A stretch of 64,000 nt of DNA, taken from positions 1 through 64,000 of the forward strand of contig CAZMAM010000002.1 in the NCBI GenBank assembly GCA_964564305.1, given 5' to 3'. The translations under genes were made by a program, and so were the position numbers. The DNA comes from RGIG1959 sp964564305 (GTDB lineage: Bacteria > Bacillota > Clostridia > Oscillospirales > Acutalibacteraceae). The notes under the pieces are model-generated. The model saw only the letters and a program-made list of their open reading frames with translations, was not told the origin of the DNA and ran no database searches. Shown here one piece after another: positions 55,789 through 64,000 of this stretch (its first letter is position 1; every line of letters begins with the position of its first letter).

Positions 55789-55828
55789 CCCGCCGGATCA
55801 TTTTTGATCCGGCGGGGTGTCTTTTTTT
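55789..55828 (+). terminator. Terminator of rnpB
   Basis: CCCGCCGGATCA (55789-55800) and TGATCCGGCGGG (55805-55816) with a 4-base loop, then GTGTCTTTTTTT. Confidence 0.9.
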
Positions 55829-55907
55829 GCGGGAATTTATCGTTTCAGGCATCCGGTAGGCATCCTCAAATCTGTTTTCGGGCAATGGCGTCATGTCGTA
55901 AAGGAAA

Positions 55908-55937
55908 ACACCGCCGAAAGCATATTTTCGGCGGTGT
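55908..55937 (-). terminator. Terminator of the iscS-iscU operon
   Basis: ACACCGCCGAAA (55908-55919) and TTTCGGCGGTGT (55926-55937) form a 12-bp stem. On the minus strand it is followed by TTTCCTTT, suiting the genes that end at 56028. Confidence 0.7.
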
Positions 55938-56027
55938 AACCGGTTCTGTTTTTATTCGCTTTGCCATTTATTCATCTTAGGATTTTGCTCTTTCGCCAAA
56001 ACCGACAAATGCCGAGTCAAGACTCCG

Positions 56028-56468
56028 TCAGATCTGGCACGCTTCCAGTTCGTCCGGATCCAGCGCCTTGCCTACCAGCGGTTCCGGGTCGATGCCCTGT
56101 CGCCGGTAATAATCGGCAATAGCGGCGCGAATCGACTGTTCCGCCAGCACCGAGCAGTGAATCTTATGCGCCGGAAGCCCGTCTAGCGCCTCCACCACCG
56201 CTTTGTTGGAAAGCTGAAGCGCTTCCTGAAGCGTTTTGCCTTTAATCATTTCGGTAGCGATGGAACTGGTTGCGATGGCGGAACCGCAGCCAAAGGTCTT
56301 GAACTTTACGTCGGTGATTACGCCGTCCTTTACTTTGATGTACATCTTCATAATATCGCCGCATTTGGCGTTGCCGATTTCTCCCACGCCGTCCGCATCC
56401 TCAATTTCACCCACATTGCGCGGATGAATAAAATGATCCATTACTTTGTCGCTGTATACCGATGCCAT
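56028..56468 (-). CDS. iscU: Iron-sulfur cluster scaffold IscU/NifU-like
   Basis: A 146-residue scaffold on which Fe-S clusters are built. Three ligand cysteines are seen: GNAKCGDIM, TFGCGSAIA and KIHCSVLAE. The start is the ATG at 56468 (MASVYSDKVMD) with AAGGAAAAGGAA upstream. It follows iscS by 70 bp. Confidence 0.94.
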   Translation of the reverse strand: MASVYSDKVMDHFIHPRNVGEIEDADGVGEIGNAKCGDIMKMYIKVKDGVITDVKFKTFGCGSAIATSSIATEMIKGKTLQEALQLSNKAVVEALDGLPAHKIHCSVLAEQSIRAAIADYYRRQGIDPEPLVGKALDPDELEACQI

Positions 56469-56538
56469 TTCCTTTTCCTTCTTTCCGATGACGCTTTGTG
56501 CTTTGTGTGCACTTTGCTTTTTGTGCACACCCGGATGG

Positions 56539-57735
56539 TTAAATCTTATTGATATCTTTTTTGCCGGTGATAATATCTTCCCATAGGGGGGACATATCCC
56601 GTAGCCTCCGAACGATTTCGGGCACGGCCTGAAGGATCTGATCTACGTCTTCGTCTGTTGTTTCTTCCGAAATGGTCAGCCGCAAAGATCCGTGCGCCAC
56701 GGCGTGGGGCAGCCCCAAACTTAATAACACATGGCTGGGATCGAGAGAACCGGAGGTACACGCCGAGCCGGAAGATGCGCATATCCCGTAGAGATCCAGC
56801 ATCAGCAGCAGGCTTTCTCCCTCAATCCCTTCAAAGCTCATATTGATGTTTCCGGGCAGCCGCCGCTCAGCATCGCCGTTTAAGCGGCATCGCTCAACGG
56901 TGGACAGAATAGTGTGAATAATACGGTCGCGCCTTTTTCGGATTTCGTCCGCCTGCGGGATACGTTCGCACGCCTCTTGCAAGGCAACCGCCATGCCAAC
57001 AATGCCCGCTACGTTTTCGGTTCCCGCACGGCGGCCCTTTTCCTGCGCACCGCCCTCGATGAGGTTGTCAAAACGCAGCCCTTTGCGAATCAACAGGGCG
57101 CCTACGCCTTTGGGTCCGTGAAACTTGTGCGCCGAAAGCGAGAGCATATCGATTCCCGCTCCCGAAAAATCGATCGGAATATGTCCCACCGCCTGAACCG
57201 CGTCTGTGTGAAACAAAATTCCGCGCTCGCGGCACAAAGCGGCGATTTCGTCAATCGGCTGAAGCGTGCCGATTTCGTTGTTCGCGTACATTACCGAGAC
57301 CAGTGCGGTGTCTTCCTGGATGGCGTCCGCGACATCCTGAACATGCACAATTCCGTTTTCGTACACCGGAAGCAGCGTAACGGCGTATCCCTGTTTTTTC
57401 AGCGCGTCCAGCGTATGCAACACCGCGTGATGCTCAAACGCAGTGGATATAATATGTGTTTTTCCCTTTTTGGCAAGCGATTGCGCCGTCATCTTGATGG
57501 CCCAGTTATCCGCTTCGCTCCCGCCGGAAGTAAAAAACACCTCGTCCGCCCGGCAGGAGAGCGCTTGGGCTACCGTTCGCCTTGCGTTGTCTACCGCCAC
57601 GCGGGATTCCTGCCCGAACCCGTACAGTGATGAGGGGTTTCCGTACTGTTTCGTGAGATACGGCATCATGGCATCCAGCGCAGTGGGGGAAAGGGCGGTG
57701 GTTGCGGCGTTATCGGCATAAACAAATCGGCTCAT
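56539..57735 (-). CDS. iscS: Cysteine desulfurase
   Basis: A 398-residue PLP enzyme (NifS/IscS class) providing sulfur from cysteine to IscU. The N-terminal [12 protein letters not shown], the PLP lysine in [13 protein letters not shown] and the catalytic cysteine loop [12 protein letters not shown] are intact. No iscR-type regulator is adjacent. Confidence 0.94.
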   Translation of the reverse strand: MSRFVYADNAATTALSPTALDAMMPYLTKQYGNPSSLYGFGQESRVAVDNARRTVAQALSCRADEVFFTSGGSEADNWAIKMTAQSLAKKGKTHIISTAFEHHAVLHTLDALKKQGYAVTLLPVYENGIVHVQDVADAIQEDTALVSVMYANNEIGTLQPIDEIAALCRERGILFHTDAVQAVGHIPIDFSGAGIDMLSLSAHKFHGPKGVGALLIRKGLRFDNLIEGGAQEKGRRAGTENVAGIVGMAVALQEACERIPQADEIRKRRDRIIHTILSTVERCRLNGDAERRLPGNINMSFEGIEGESLLLMLDLYGICASSGSACTSGSLDPSHVLLSLGLPHAVAHGSLRLTISEETTDEDVDQILQAVPEIVRRLRDMSPLWEDIITGKKDINKI

Positions 57736-57909
57736 TGAGGTACACCTTCTTTGTGCTGATTTTGTATAATATTTTGGCATTTTTCAGTATTGGCATCGAG
57801 TATTTGGATTTTTTGCCTTATGATTCGGCATTTTTTAAATTTTCCGGCGTTGAGGCCATTTTATTCACGCGGATATATCGTTTTCGAAAACGCGACCGTG
57901 AATACCCTT

Positions 57910-57938
57910 AATATATATCTTTTTGCTGTGAATTGCAA
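57910..57938 (-). promoter_or_regulatory. Promoter of iscS-iscU
   Basis: On the minus strand TTGCAA (57938-57933) and TATATT (57915-57910), 17-bp spacer. The surrounding 57740-57985 is AT-rich and holds no gene. Confidence 0.65.
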
Positions 57939-57988
57939 GTACATTAGATTGAAAAACGGTCGAAAAAAAATAAAAAAATTGTAAACGC

Positions 57989-58426
57989 TTATCGGTGTCG
58001 CTCGACCTGAGCGGTCGCCAAAGCGTCACACCGCTCGTTTTCCGGGTGACCGCGATGCCCGCGAACCCACAGAAATTGCACGTCGTGAATGCTCAGCAAT
58101 GTCAGCAATTTATCCCAAAGATCGGCGTTCAGAGCGGGTTTTTTGTCTGCCTTTCGCCAGCCGTTTTGTTTCCAGCCTTTTGCCCAGCCTTTGGTAATGC
58201 CGTCCACCACATAACGTGAATCGCTGGTCACCGTTACCCGGCACGGTTCATTCAAGGCCGCCAGTCCTTCTATTACGGCGGTGAGTTCCATGCGGTTATT
58301 GGTAGTGGCGTGTTCTCCTCCGGAAAATTCTTTCTCCCGCCCGCCGTAGCGCAAGAGGGCCGCCCAGCCGCCCGGGCCGGGATTTCCGGAACACGCGCCG
58401 TCGGTAAACAGTTCCACGCTTTTCAT
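57989..58426 (-). CDS. rnhA: Ribonuclease HI
   Basis: A 145-residue type 1 RNase H degrading RNA in RNA-DNA hybrids. The carboxylate residues appear as FTDGACSGNPG, the E of NNRMELTAV, TSDSRYV and the C-terminal NERCDALA. The ATG at 58426 is preferred because GGTGAG precedes it at good spacing; a GTG at 58435 would add three residues. Confidence 0.94.
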   Translation of the reverse strand: MKSVELFTDGACSGNPGPGGWAALLRYGGREKEFSGGEHATTNNRMELTAVIEGLAALNEPCRVTVTSDSRYVVDGITKGWAKGWKQNGWRKADKKPALNADLWDKLLTLLSIHDVQFLWVRGHRGHPENERCDALATAQVERHR

Positions 58427-58494
58427 ATGGCTCACCGCTTTCGCAAAATTACTGGATACAGCAAAAAAATGATTGTGTTATCGGTCGTCTAAAA

Positions 58495-58536
58495 ACCGGA
58501 AAACCCGGGCGCACAGAAAAGCTCCGGCACCCGGGT
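58495..58536 (-). terminator. Terminator of groES-groEL
   Basis: On the minus strand ACCCGGGTGC (58536-58527) pairs with GCCCGGGT (58510-58503), followed by TTTCCGGTTTTT. Confidence 0.75.
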
Positions 58537-58588
58537 CGAACCGTTTGGAAAGAACAGTGGAATGATCGAACGAATCGTTCTCAATTCA

Positions 58589-60232
<1,644 letters not shown>

Positions 60233-60274
60233 CTAAAATTTCACGCTTAACCTTGTTGGTGTGAGCAGCGATTT

Positions 60275-60631
<357 letters not shown>

Positions 60632-60640
60632 TCATTCCCT

Positions 60641-60667
60641 TTGGCACTCTGTCCCCTTGAGTGCTAA
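60641..60667 (-). promoter_or_regulatory. CIRCE operator of groESL
   Basis: TTGGCACTC (60641-60649), nine bases and GAGTGCTAA (60659-60667) match the HrcA-binding inverted repeat TTAGCACTC-N9-GAGTGCTAA with one difference. HrcA would repress this operon outside heat stress; hrcA itself is not in the window. Confidence 0.93.
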
Positions 60668-60672
60668 AACTC

Positions 60673-60700
60673 ATTCTACCAGAAAAAAAGGAAAAATCAA
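60673..60700 (-). promoter_or_regulatory. Promoter of groESL
   Basis: On the minus strand TTGATT (60700-60695) and TAGAAT (60678-60673), 16-bp spacer, directly upstream of CIRCE. Confidence 0.65.
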
Positions 60701-60864
60701 GGGGTAAGTCGCTACTTTTTTGCGTTTTCATAAATTATTTACAAAATCCGGGATTATCATTTGCACTCACTTGATATAGCAAGAATAAAGGGTAAATAAC
60801 AAGCATTTTTTATACCCGAAAGGGTGTAAAATAGAAAAAACGATATAAGGGGGCAGATTGCCTT

Positions 60865-61208
60865 ATGAATAAGATTGCTCAGTTTATCAAGGAAAACCGA
60901 AAGGCAGTGGGCAGTATATCCTTTCACCTGCATATGATTTGCTTCCGGTTAATGTTATTATGCCCGAGGATAAGGAGCAATTTTCCCTAACAATGAACGG
61001 AAAAAAGGCAAATATCCGCAAAAAGGACTTTCTTGTATTTGCGAATGAATGCGGCATTTCACGCAGCTCTGCGGAGGGAATGATTGCCTTGCTGGTATCT
61101 AAGAAGAAAAAATTCATTGCCCTGTGCAGCGATTCTCTGCTGCCGGATCATCTGAAAGAACGCTTTATAAATCTGATTGAAGAACGCATGTGTGTGCTTG
61201 ACAATTAG
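60865..61208 (+). pseudogene. hipB-hipA toxin-antitoxin deletion remnant
   Basis: The first 16 codons (MNKIAQFIKENRKAVG, ATG at 60865 behind AAGGGGGCAG) look like the start of a HipB-type XRE antitoxin. A second frame then encodes SGQYILSPAYDLLPVNVIMP and continues to the stop at 61208, matching the C-terminal end of a HipA kinase (LSPAYDLLP motif). The two frames differ and everything between is missing, so a single deletion has probably joined the 5' end of hipB to the 3' end of hipA. The product cannot be an active toxin. The stop codon lies in the end of the adjacent MITE-like element. Confidence 0.7.
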
Positions 61209-61386
61209 GGCAATACCGCATCAGGACTTGCCGCCGCCTTTGTCGCTAAACGGCTGGGTGTCTTTTCCGTAATTTAGCCAAAAATTTTCGCGAATACACA
61301 AAGGTTTCGCTGCGGTTTTTGTTTCATCCAATGAAAAATCCGCACCCTGCTTCACGCCCGACAATTTTTGTGCGGTATTGCCCTAA
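61205..61386. mobile_element. MITE-like element A (182 bp)
   Basis: Perfect 16-bp terminal inverted repeats, TTAGGGCAATACCGCA (61205-61220) and TGCGGTATTGCCCTAA (61371-61386), enclose about 150 bp with no gene. Internally it is homologous, in opposite orientation, to element B: its complement contains GATTTTTCATTGGATGAAAC and CTTTGTGTATT. Confidence 0.8.
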
Positions 61387-61439
61387 CAAACTCAGTCGCC
61401 TTTTTCTACCCCCTCGGTTTCACATCAATTTCCCGCTTA

Positions 61440-61640
61440 TTTCCAGCGACACGGAATGGCAAAGTGCGTTTCCATGATTTGAGGCATAACTGAGCCGGCC
61501 TATACCGTTGCAAACGGCGTTCCACTGAAGCAGATTCAGGAATGGTGGGTCATTCGGATTTCAGTACCACCGCAAATATCTATGTCCGCCCGGACTGCTT
61601 CTCCAATCTGTCCTCGCCTCGGACTATGGGTAACGGCACG
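61440..61640 (+). pseudogene. Tyrosine recombinase (integrase) C-terminal remnant
   Basis: Three frames together give the C-terminal catalytic signature of a phage or ICE integrase. FHDLRH lies at about 61470-61487 and is soon followed by a stop. ANGVPLKQIQEW is near 61517-61552 in another frame. GHSDFSTTANIYVRPD, with the active-site tyrosine, is in a third frame from about 61554. At least two frameshifts and a stop make it non-functional. It points toward the 3' end of tRNA-Ser, a usual integration site. Confidence 0.75.
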
Positions 61641-61740
61641 CGCTGCCTGCAGGGATGGGGGTTCACCGACCGATGGCGTGGGGAGAAACCTGACTTCGCA
61701 TGCAGCCGGATCTTGTGCGTTTTCCTCATACACTTAAAAA

Positions 61741-61772
61741 GCCGCCGCAAGCGCTATAGCGCTTGCGGCGGC
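61741..61772 (-). terminator. Terminator of tRNA-Ser
   Basis: A perfect 14-bp stem with a TATA loop (GCCGCCGCAAGCGC / GCGCTTGCGGCGGC) is followed on the minus strand by TTTTT. Confidence 0.85.
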
Positions 61773-61776
61773 AATG

Positions 61777-61865
61777 TGGCGGAGAGGGCGGGATTCGAAC
61801 CCGCGTGGCGTTGCCGCCAAACTGATTTCGAGTCAGCCCCGTTATGACCTCTTCGATACCTCTCC
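61777..61865 (-). tRNA. tRNA-Ser (CGA anticodon)
   Basis: Acceptor stem GGAGAGG, anticodon loop with CGA (CTGACTCGAAATCAG), a long variable arm, GGGTTCGAATCCC T-arm and an encoded CCA. Length 89 bases including CCA. Confidence 0.95.
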
Positions 61866-61938
61866 GTATTCCGTATAGAATGATCCAATTCCGTATAGAA
61901 TTATGCAATCGGCAGAGTGTTTTTCGCTCTTCGCTCTC

Positions 61939-61967
61939 AATATACCGCAAAAATGTGCGGTTGTCAA
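61939..61967 (-). promoter_or_regulatory. Promoter of tRNA-Ser
   Basis: On the minus strand TTGACA (61967-61962) and TATATT (61944-61939), 17-bp spacer. The spacer is itself nearly palindromic (CCGCA...TGCGG). Confidence 0.75.
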
Positions 61968-62094
61968 GAGCGCCGAAGTGTTTACCGGCAATTTATCGCT
62001 AATCCGGTCAATTTGCATTATTTTTGCCTTTATTGACTGTTGTGTAAAAATTTCTTTTGGGTTTTTATCCTTTTTCGTTTCCATTTTCTCAAAC

Positions 62095-62123
62095 TTGCGC
62101 TTTTTGAGTAAATATGATATGAT
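62095..62123 (+). promoter_or_regulatory. Promoter-like element upstream of adenine deaminase
   Basis: TTGCGC (62095-62100) and TATGAT (62118-62123), 17-bp spacer, followed by an orphan AAGGAGG (62131-62137). Element B lies between it and the gene. Confidence 0.5.
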
Positions 62124-62146
62124 GCAATGCAAGGAGGAAAAAGATC

Positions 62147-62311
62147 AAGGCAATACCGCATAAAGACCCAGCGTCAGATGCGCTGTCAGATTTTTCGTTA
62201 GATGAAACATAAAGCGCAGGGAATACTTTGTGTATTGTGTAATATATAACGGAAAATATGCAAGCAGATGACGTGCAAAGCCGTTAGGCGGTCATTGTGC
62301 GGTGTTGCCTT
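62147..62311. mobile_element. MITE-like element B (165 bp)
   Basis: Terminal inverted repeats AAGGCAATACCGCA (62147-62160) and TGCGGTGTTGCCTT (62298-62311) differ at one base. The interior shares GATTTTTCGTTAGATGAAAC and ACTTTGTGTATT with the complement of element A. No gene is inside. It sits in the leader of adenine deaminase. Confidence 0.8.
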
Positions 62312-62333
62312 AAGCCAAGGGGGAGTGCGTAAA

Positions 62334-64000
62334 ATGACATGGTTATTGCGAAACGGTACGGTTGTCAATGTGTTTACCGGGGCACTTGAACGGGCGGATG
62401 TGCTGATCGGGGATGACCGGATTCTCGGTGTGGGGGATTATTCATCGGCAAGTGCGGATGCCGTTCGGGATATTTCCGGGAAATTTCTCTGCCCGGGGCT
62501 TATTGACGGACATATCCATATCGAAAGTTCCATGCTCAGTCCGTATGAATTGGCGAGGGTGTGCGTTCCGCACGGAACCACTGCGTTGGTGACCGACCCA
62601 CACGAGATTGCCAATGTCTGCGGTACCAAAGGGATAGAGTATATGTTGGCCGCAAGCGAAGGCCTTCCGCTTCAGGTATTTGTTATGCTGCCGTCTTGTG
62701 TGCCGGCAACCACATTGGACGAATCCGGGGCGGTGCTGCGTGCGGAGGATTTATATCCTTTTTACCGTCATCCCCGCGTGCTGGGATTGGCGGAAATGAT
62801 GAATGTTCCCGGCGTTTTGTCTGGGGATAAGGACGTCATGCACAAAATAGAAGATGCGCGTTCGCTGAACCGTCCGATTGACGGCCATGCGCCGATGCTG
62901 ACGGGGTGCGATTTGGATGCGTATATCGCGGCGGGAATCACGACCGATCATGAGTGCTCCTCGTATGAGGAGGGCCTTGAGCGCATTTCAAAAGGGCAGT
63001 GGCTGATGATTCGCGAGGGATCCGCCGCGCGTAATCTCGATGCGCTGTTGCCGTTTTTTGATCAGCCGTATGCACGACGCTGTCTTTTGGTTACCGATGA
63101 TAAACATCCGGCGGATCTTCTGGAAAGCGGGCATATCGACGGCATTATCCGCAAGGCGGTCAGCAAAGGGAAATCCGCCGTAACCGGCATTCAAATGGCG
63201 ACGGTACAGGCGGCGCAGTGCTTCGGCCTCAAAGATATGGGCGCTGTTGCCCCCGGATATCGTGCGGATCTGGTCATTTTGGATGATTTGGATTCTATGG
63301 CGGTGAGCGCGGTATACTGTTCGGGAAAGCCGACGGTTCAAAACGGAGAACTGTTGAACATCTCCCGGCCTTCGGTGCCCCGCGCATTGGAAAACGATGT
63401 ACACAATACCGTTCATATGCGTGATCTTTCCCCGGAGGATTTTATGCTTTCTCCTCAGCCGGGTAAATGCCGGGTTATCGGTGTTTCCCCGGGGTCGCTG
63501 ATTACGCGGGAGGAACTTTCCGAATTGCCGTGGTCGAAAACCAACGGAATCGATCTTTCCCGGGATATTTTGAAACTGGCGGTGGTGGAGCGCCATCACC
63601 GAACGGGCCATATCGGTTTGGGATTTGTTCGCGGCTTGGGTCTGAAATCGGGTGCCATCGCCTCTTCCGTTTCTCACGATTCGCATAATTTAATTATCGC
63701 CGGAGCCGATGAACGGGATATGGCGTTGGCCGCAAACCGCATCAAGACATTGGGCGGCGGATATGCGGTGGCGGCGGACGGCAAAATTCTCTGTGAACTG
63801 GCTCTGCCGGTTGCCGGGCTCATGAGCGAACAAACGGCGGAGGAAGCGGCAGGGCAAAACGCGCTTTTGCTCAGAACCGTGCGTTCTCTGGGTGTTCCGG
63901 AAAATATTTCCCCGTTTATGCTGCTTTCGTTTATCGCGCTTGCGGTGATTCCGTCGCTGAAAATGACCACGCGCGGGTTGGTGGATGTTAACCGTATGGC
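62334..64000 (+). CDS. ade: Adenine deaminase (partial, cut by the window end)
   Basis: The frame is open for 555 codons to the right edge. It encodes a metal-dependent amidohydrolase turning adenine to hypoxanthine, feeding the Hpt salvage route. Metal ligands appear in LIDGHIHIESS, TDPHEIANVCG, the later DGHAP and TTDHECSS, and VTDDKHPADLL. The C-terminal domain begins with NGIDLSRDILKLAVVERH. The ATG at 62334 follows AAGGGGGAG. Typical family length is somewhat under 600 residues, so only the last few dozen residues are missing. Confidence 0.93.
   Translation, partial: MTWLLRNGTVVNVFTGALERADVLIGDDRILGVGDYSSASADAVRDISGKFLCPGLIDGHIHIESSMLSPYELARVCVPHGTTALVTDPHEIANVCGTKGIEYMLAASEGLPLQVFVMLPSCVPATTLDESGAVLRAEDLYPFYRHPRVLGLAEMMNVPGVLSGDKDVMHKIEDARSLNRPIDGHAPMLTGCDLDAYIAAGITTDHECSSYEEGLERISKGQWLMIREGSAARNLDALLPFFDQPYARRCLLVTDDKHPADLLESGHIDGIIRKAVSKGKSAVTGIQMATVQAAQCFGLKDMGAVAPGYRADLVILDDLDSMAVSAVYCSGKPTVQNGELLNISRPSVPRALENDVHNTVHMRDLSPEDFMLSPQPGKCRVIGVSPGSLITREELSELPWSKTNGIDLSRDILKLAVVERHHRTGHIGLGFVRGLGLKSGAIASSVSHDSHNLIIAGADERDMALAANRIKTLGGGYAVAADGKILCELALPVAGLMSEQTAEEAAGQNALLLRTVRSLGVPENISPFMLLSFIALAVIPSLKMTTRGLVDVNRM

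Overview
The window looks like a chromosomal segment of an anaerobic, fairly GC-rich, Gram-positive Clostridia bacterium, most likely of the Oscillospiraceae/Ruminococcaceae type. This is inferred from LPxTG pili with class C sortases, RNase J, the tilS-hpt-ftsH order, a CIRCE-controlled groESL operon, a bacterial RNase P RNA, a flavodiiron oxygen-scavenging protein, and giant fibro-slime and BspA-type surface proteins. No species can be named from the sequence alone.

Layout. 1-9.85 kb: the end of an Rpn-like gene, a long non-coding leader with a promoter, a G10 tract and 38-bp repeats, then a sortase-assembled pilus operon (pilin, sortase C, pilin, sortase C, basal pilin, third sortase). 10.1-17.8 kb, minus strand: an Amt-PII fusion, a flavodiiron/flavin reductase/rubredoxin fusion, tRNA-Leu, a PHP-domain protein and valS. 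18-36.2 kb, plus strand: a housekeeping block of purA, guaA, folE, a glycosyltransferase, tsaE, tsaB, larB, larC, RNase J, gdpP, rplI, dnaB, tilS, hpt and ftsH. 36.5-43.2 kb: a 2179-residue surface adhesin behind a promoter whose spacer is a G9 run. 43.4-54 kb, minus strand: two small unknown genes, citrate synthase with an operator-like palindrome, a candidate structured RNA on the plus strand, a leucine-rich-repeat/CAP/dockerin-like secreted protein, cls, tatD and metG. 54.2-60.7 kb: ilvE and rnpB on the plus strand, then iscU, iscS, rnhA and groESL on the minus strand. 60.8-62.3 kb: a decayed mobile region beside tRNA-Ser, with a hipB-hipA deletion scar, an integrase pseudogene and two related MITE-like elements. 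62.3 kb to the end: adenine deaminase, cut by the window edge.

The main theme is the cell surface. The pilus operon and the giant adhesin both sit behind a promoter-like element whose 16-bp spacer is mostly a G homopolymer, which suggests slipped-strand phase variation. The exposed parts of both pilins and of the adhesin contain AT-rich stretches in otherwise GC-rich genes, as if segments had been exchanged. The adhesin carries a cohesin-like domain nested inside a CnaB domain, and a secreted protein in the next cluster ends in a dockerin-like repeat. A testable idea is that phase-variable adhesin and pili are combined with cohesin-dockerin docking of secreted proteins.
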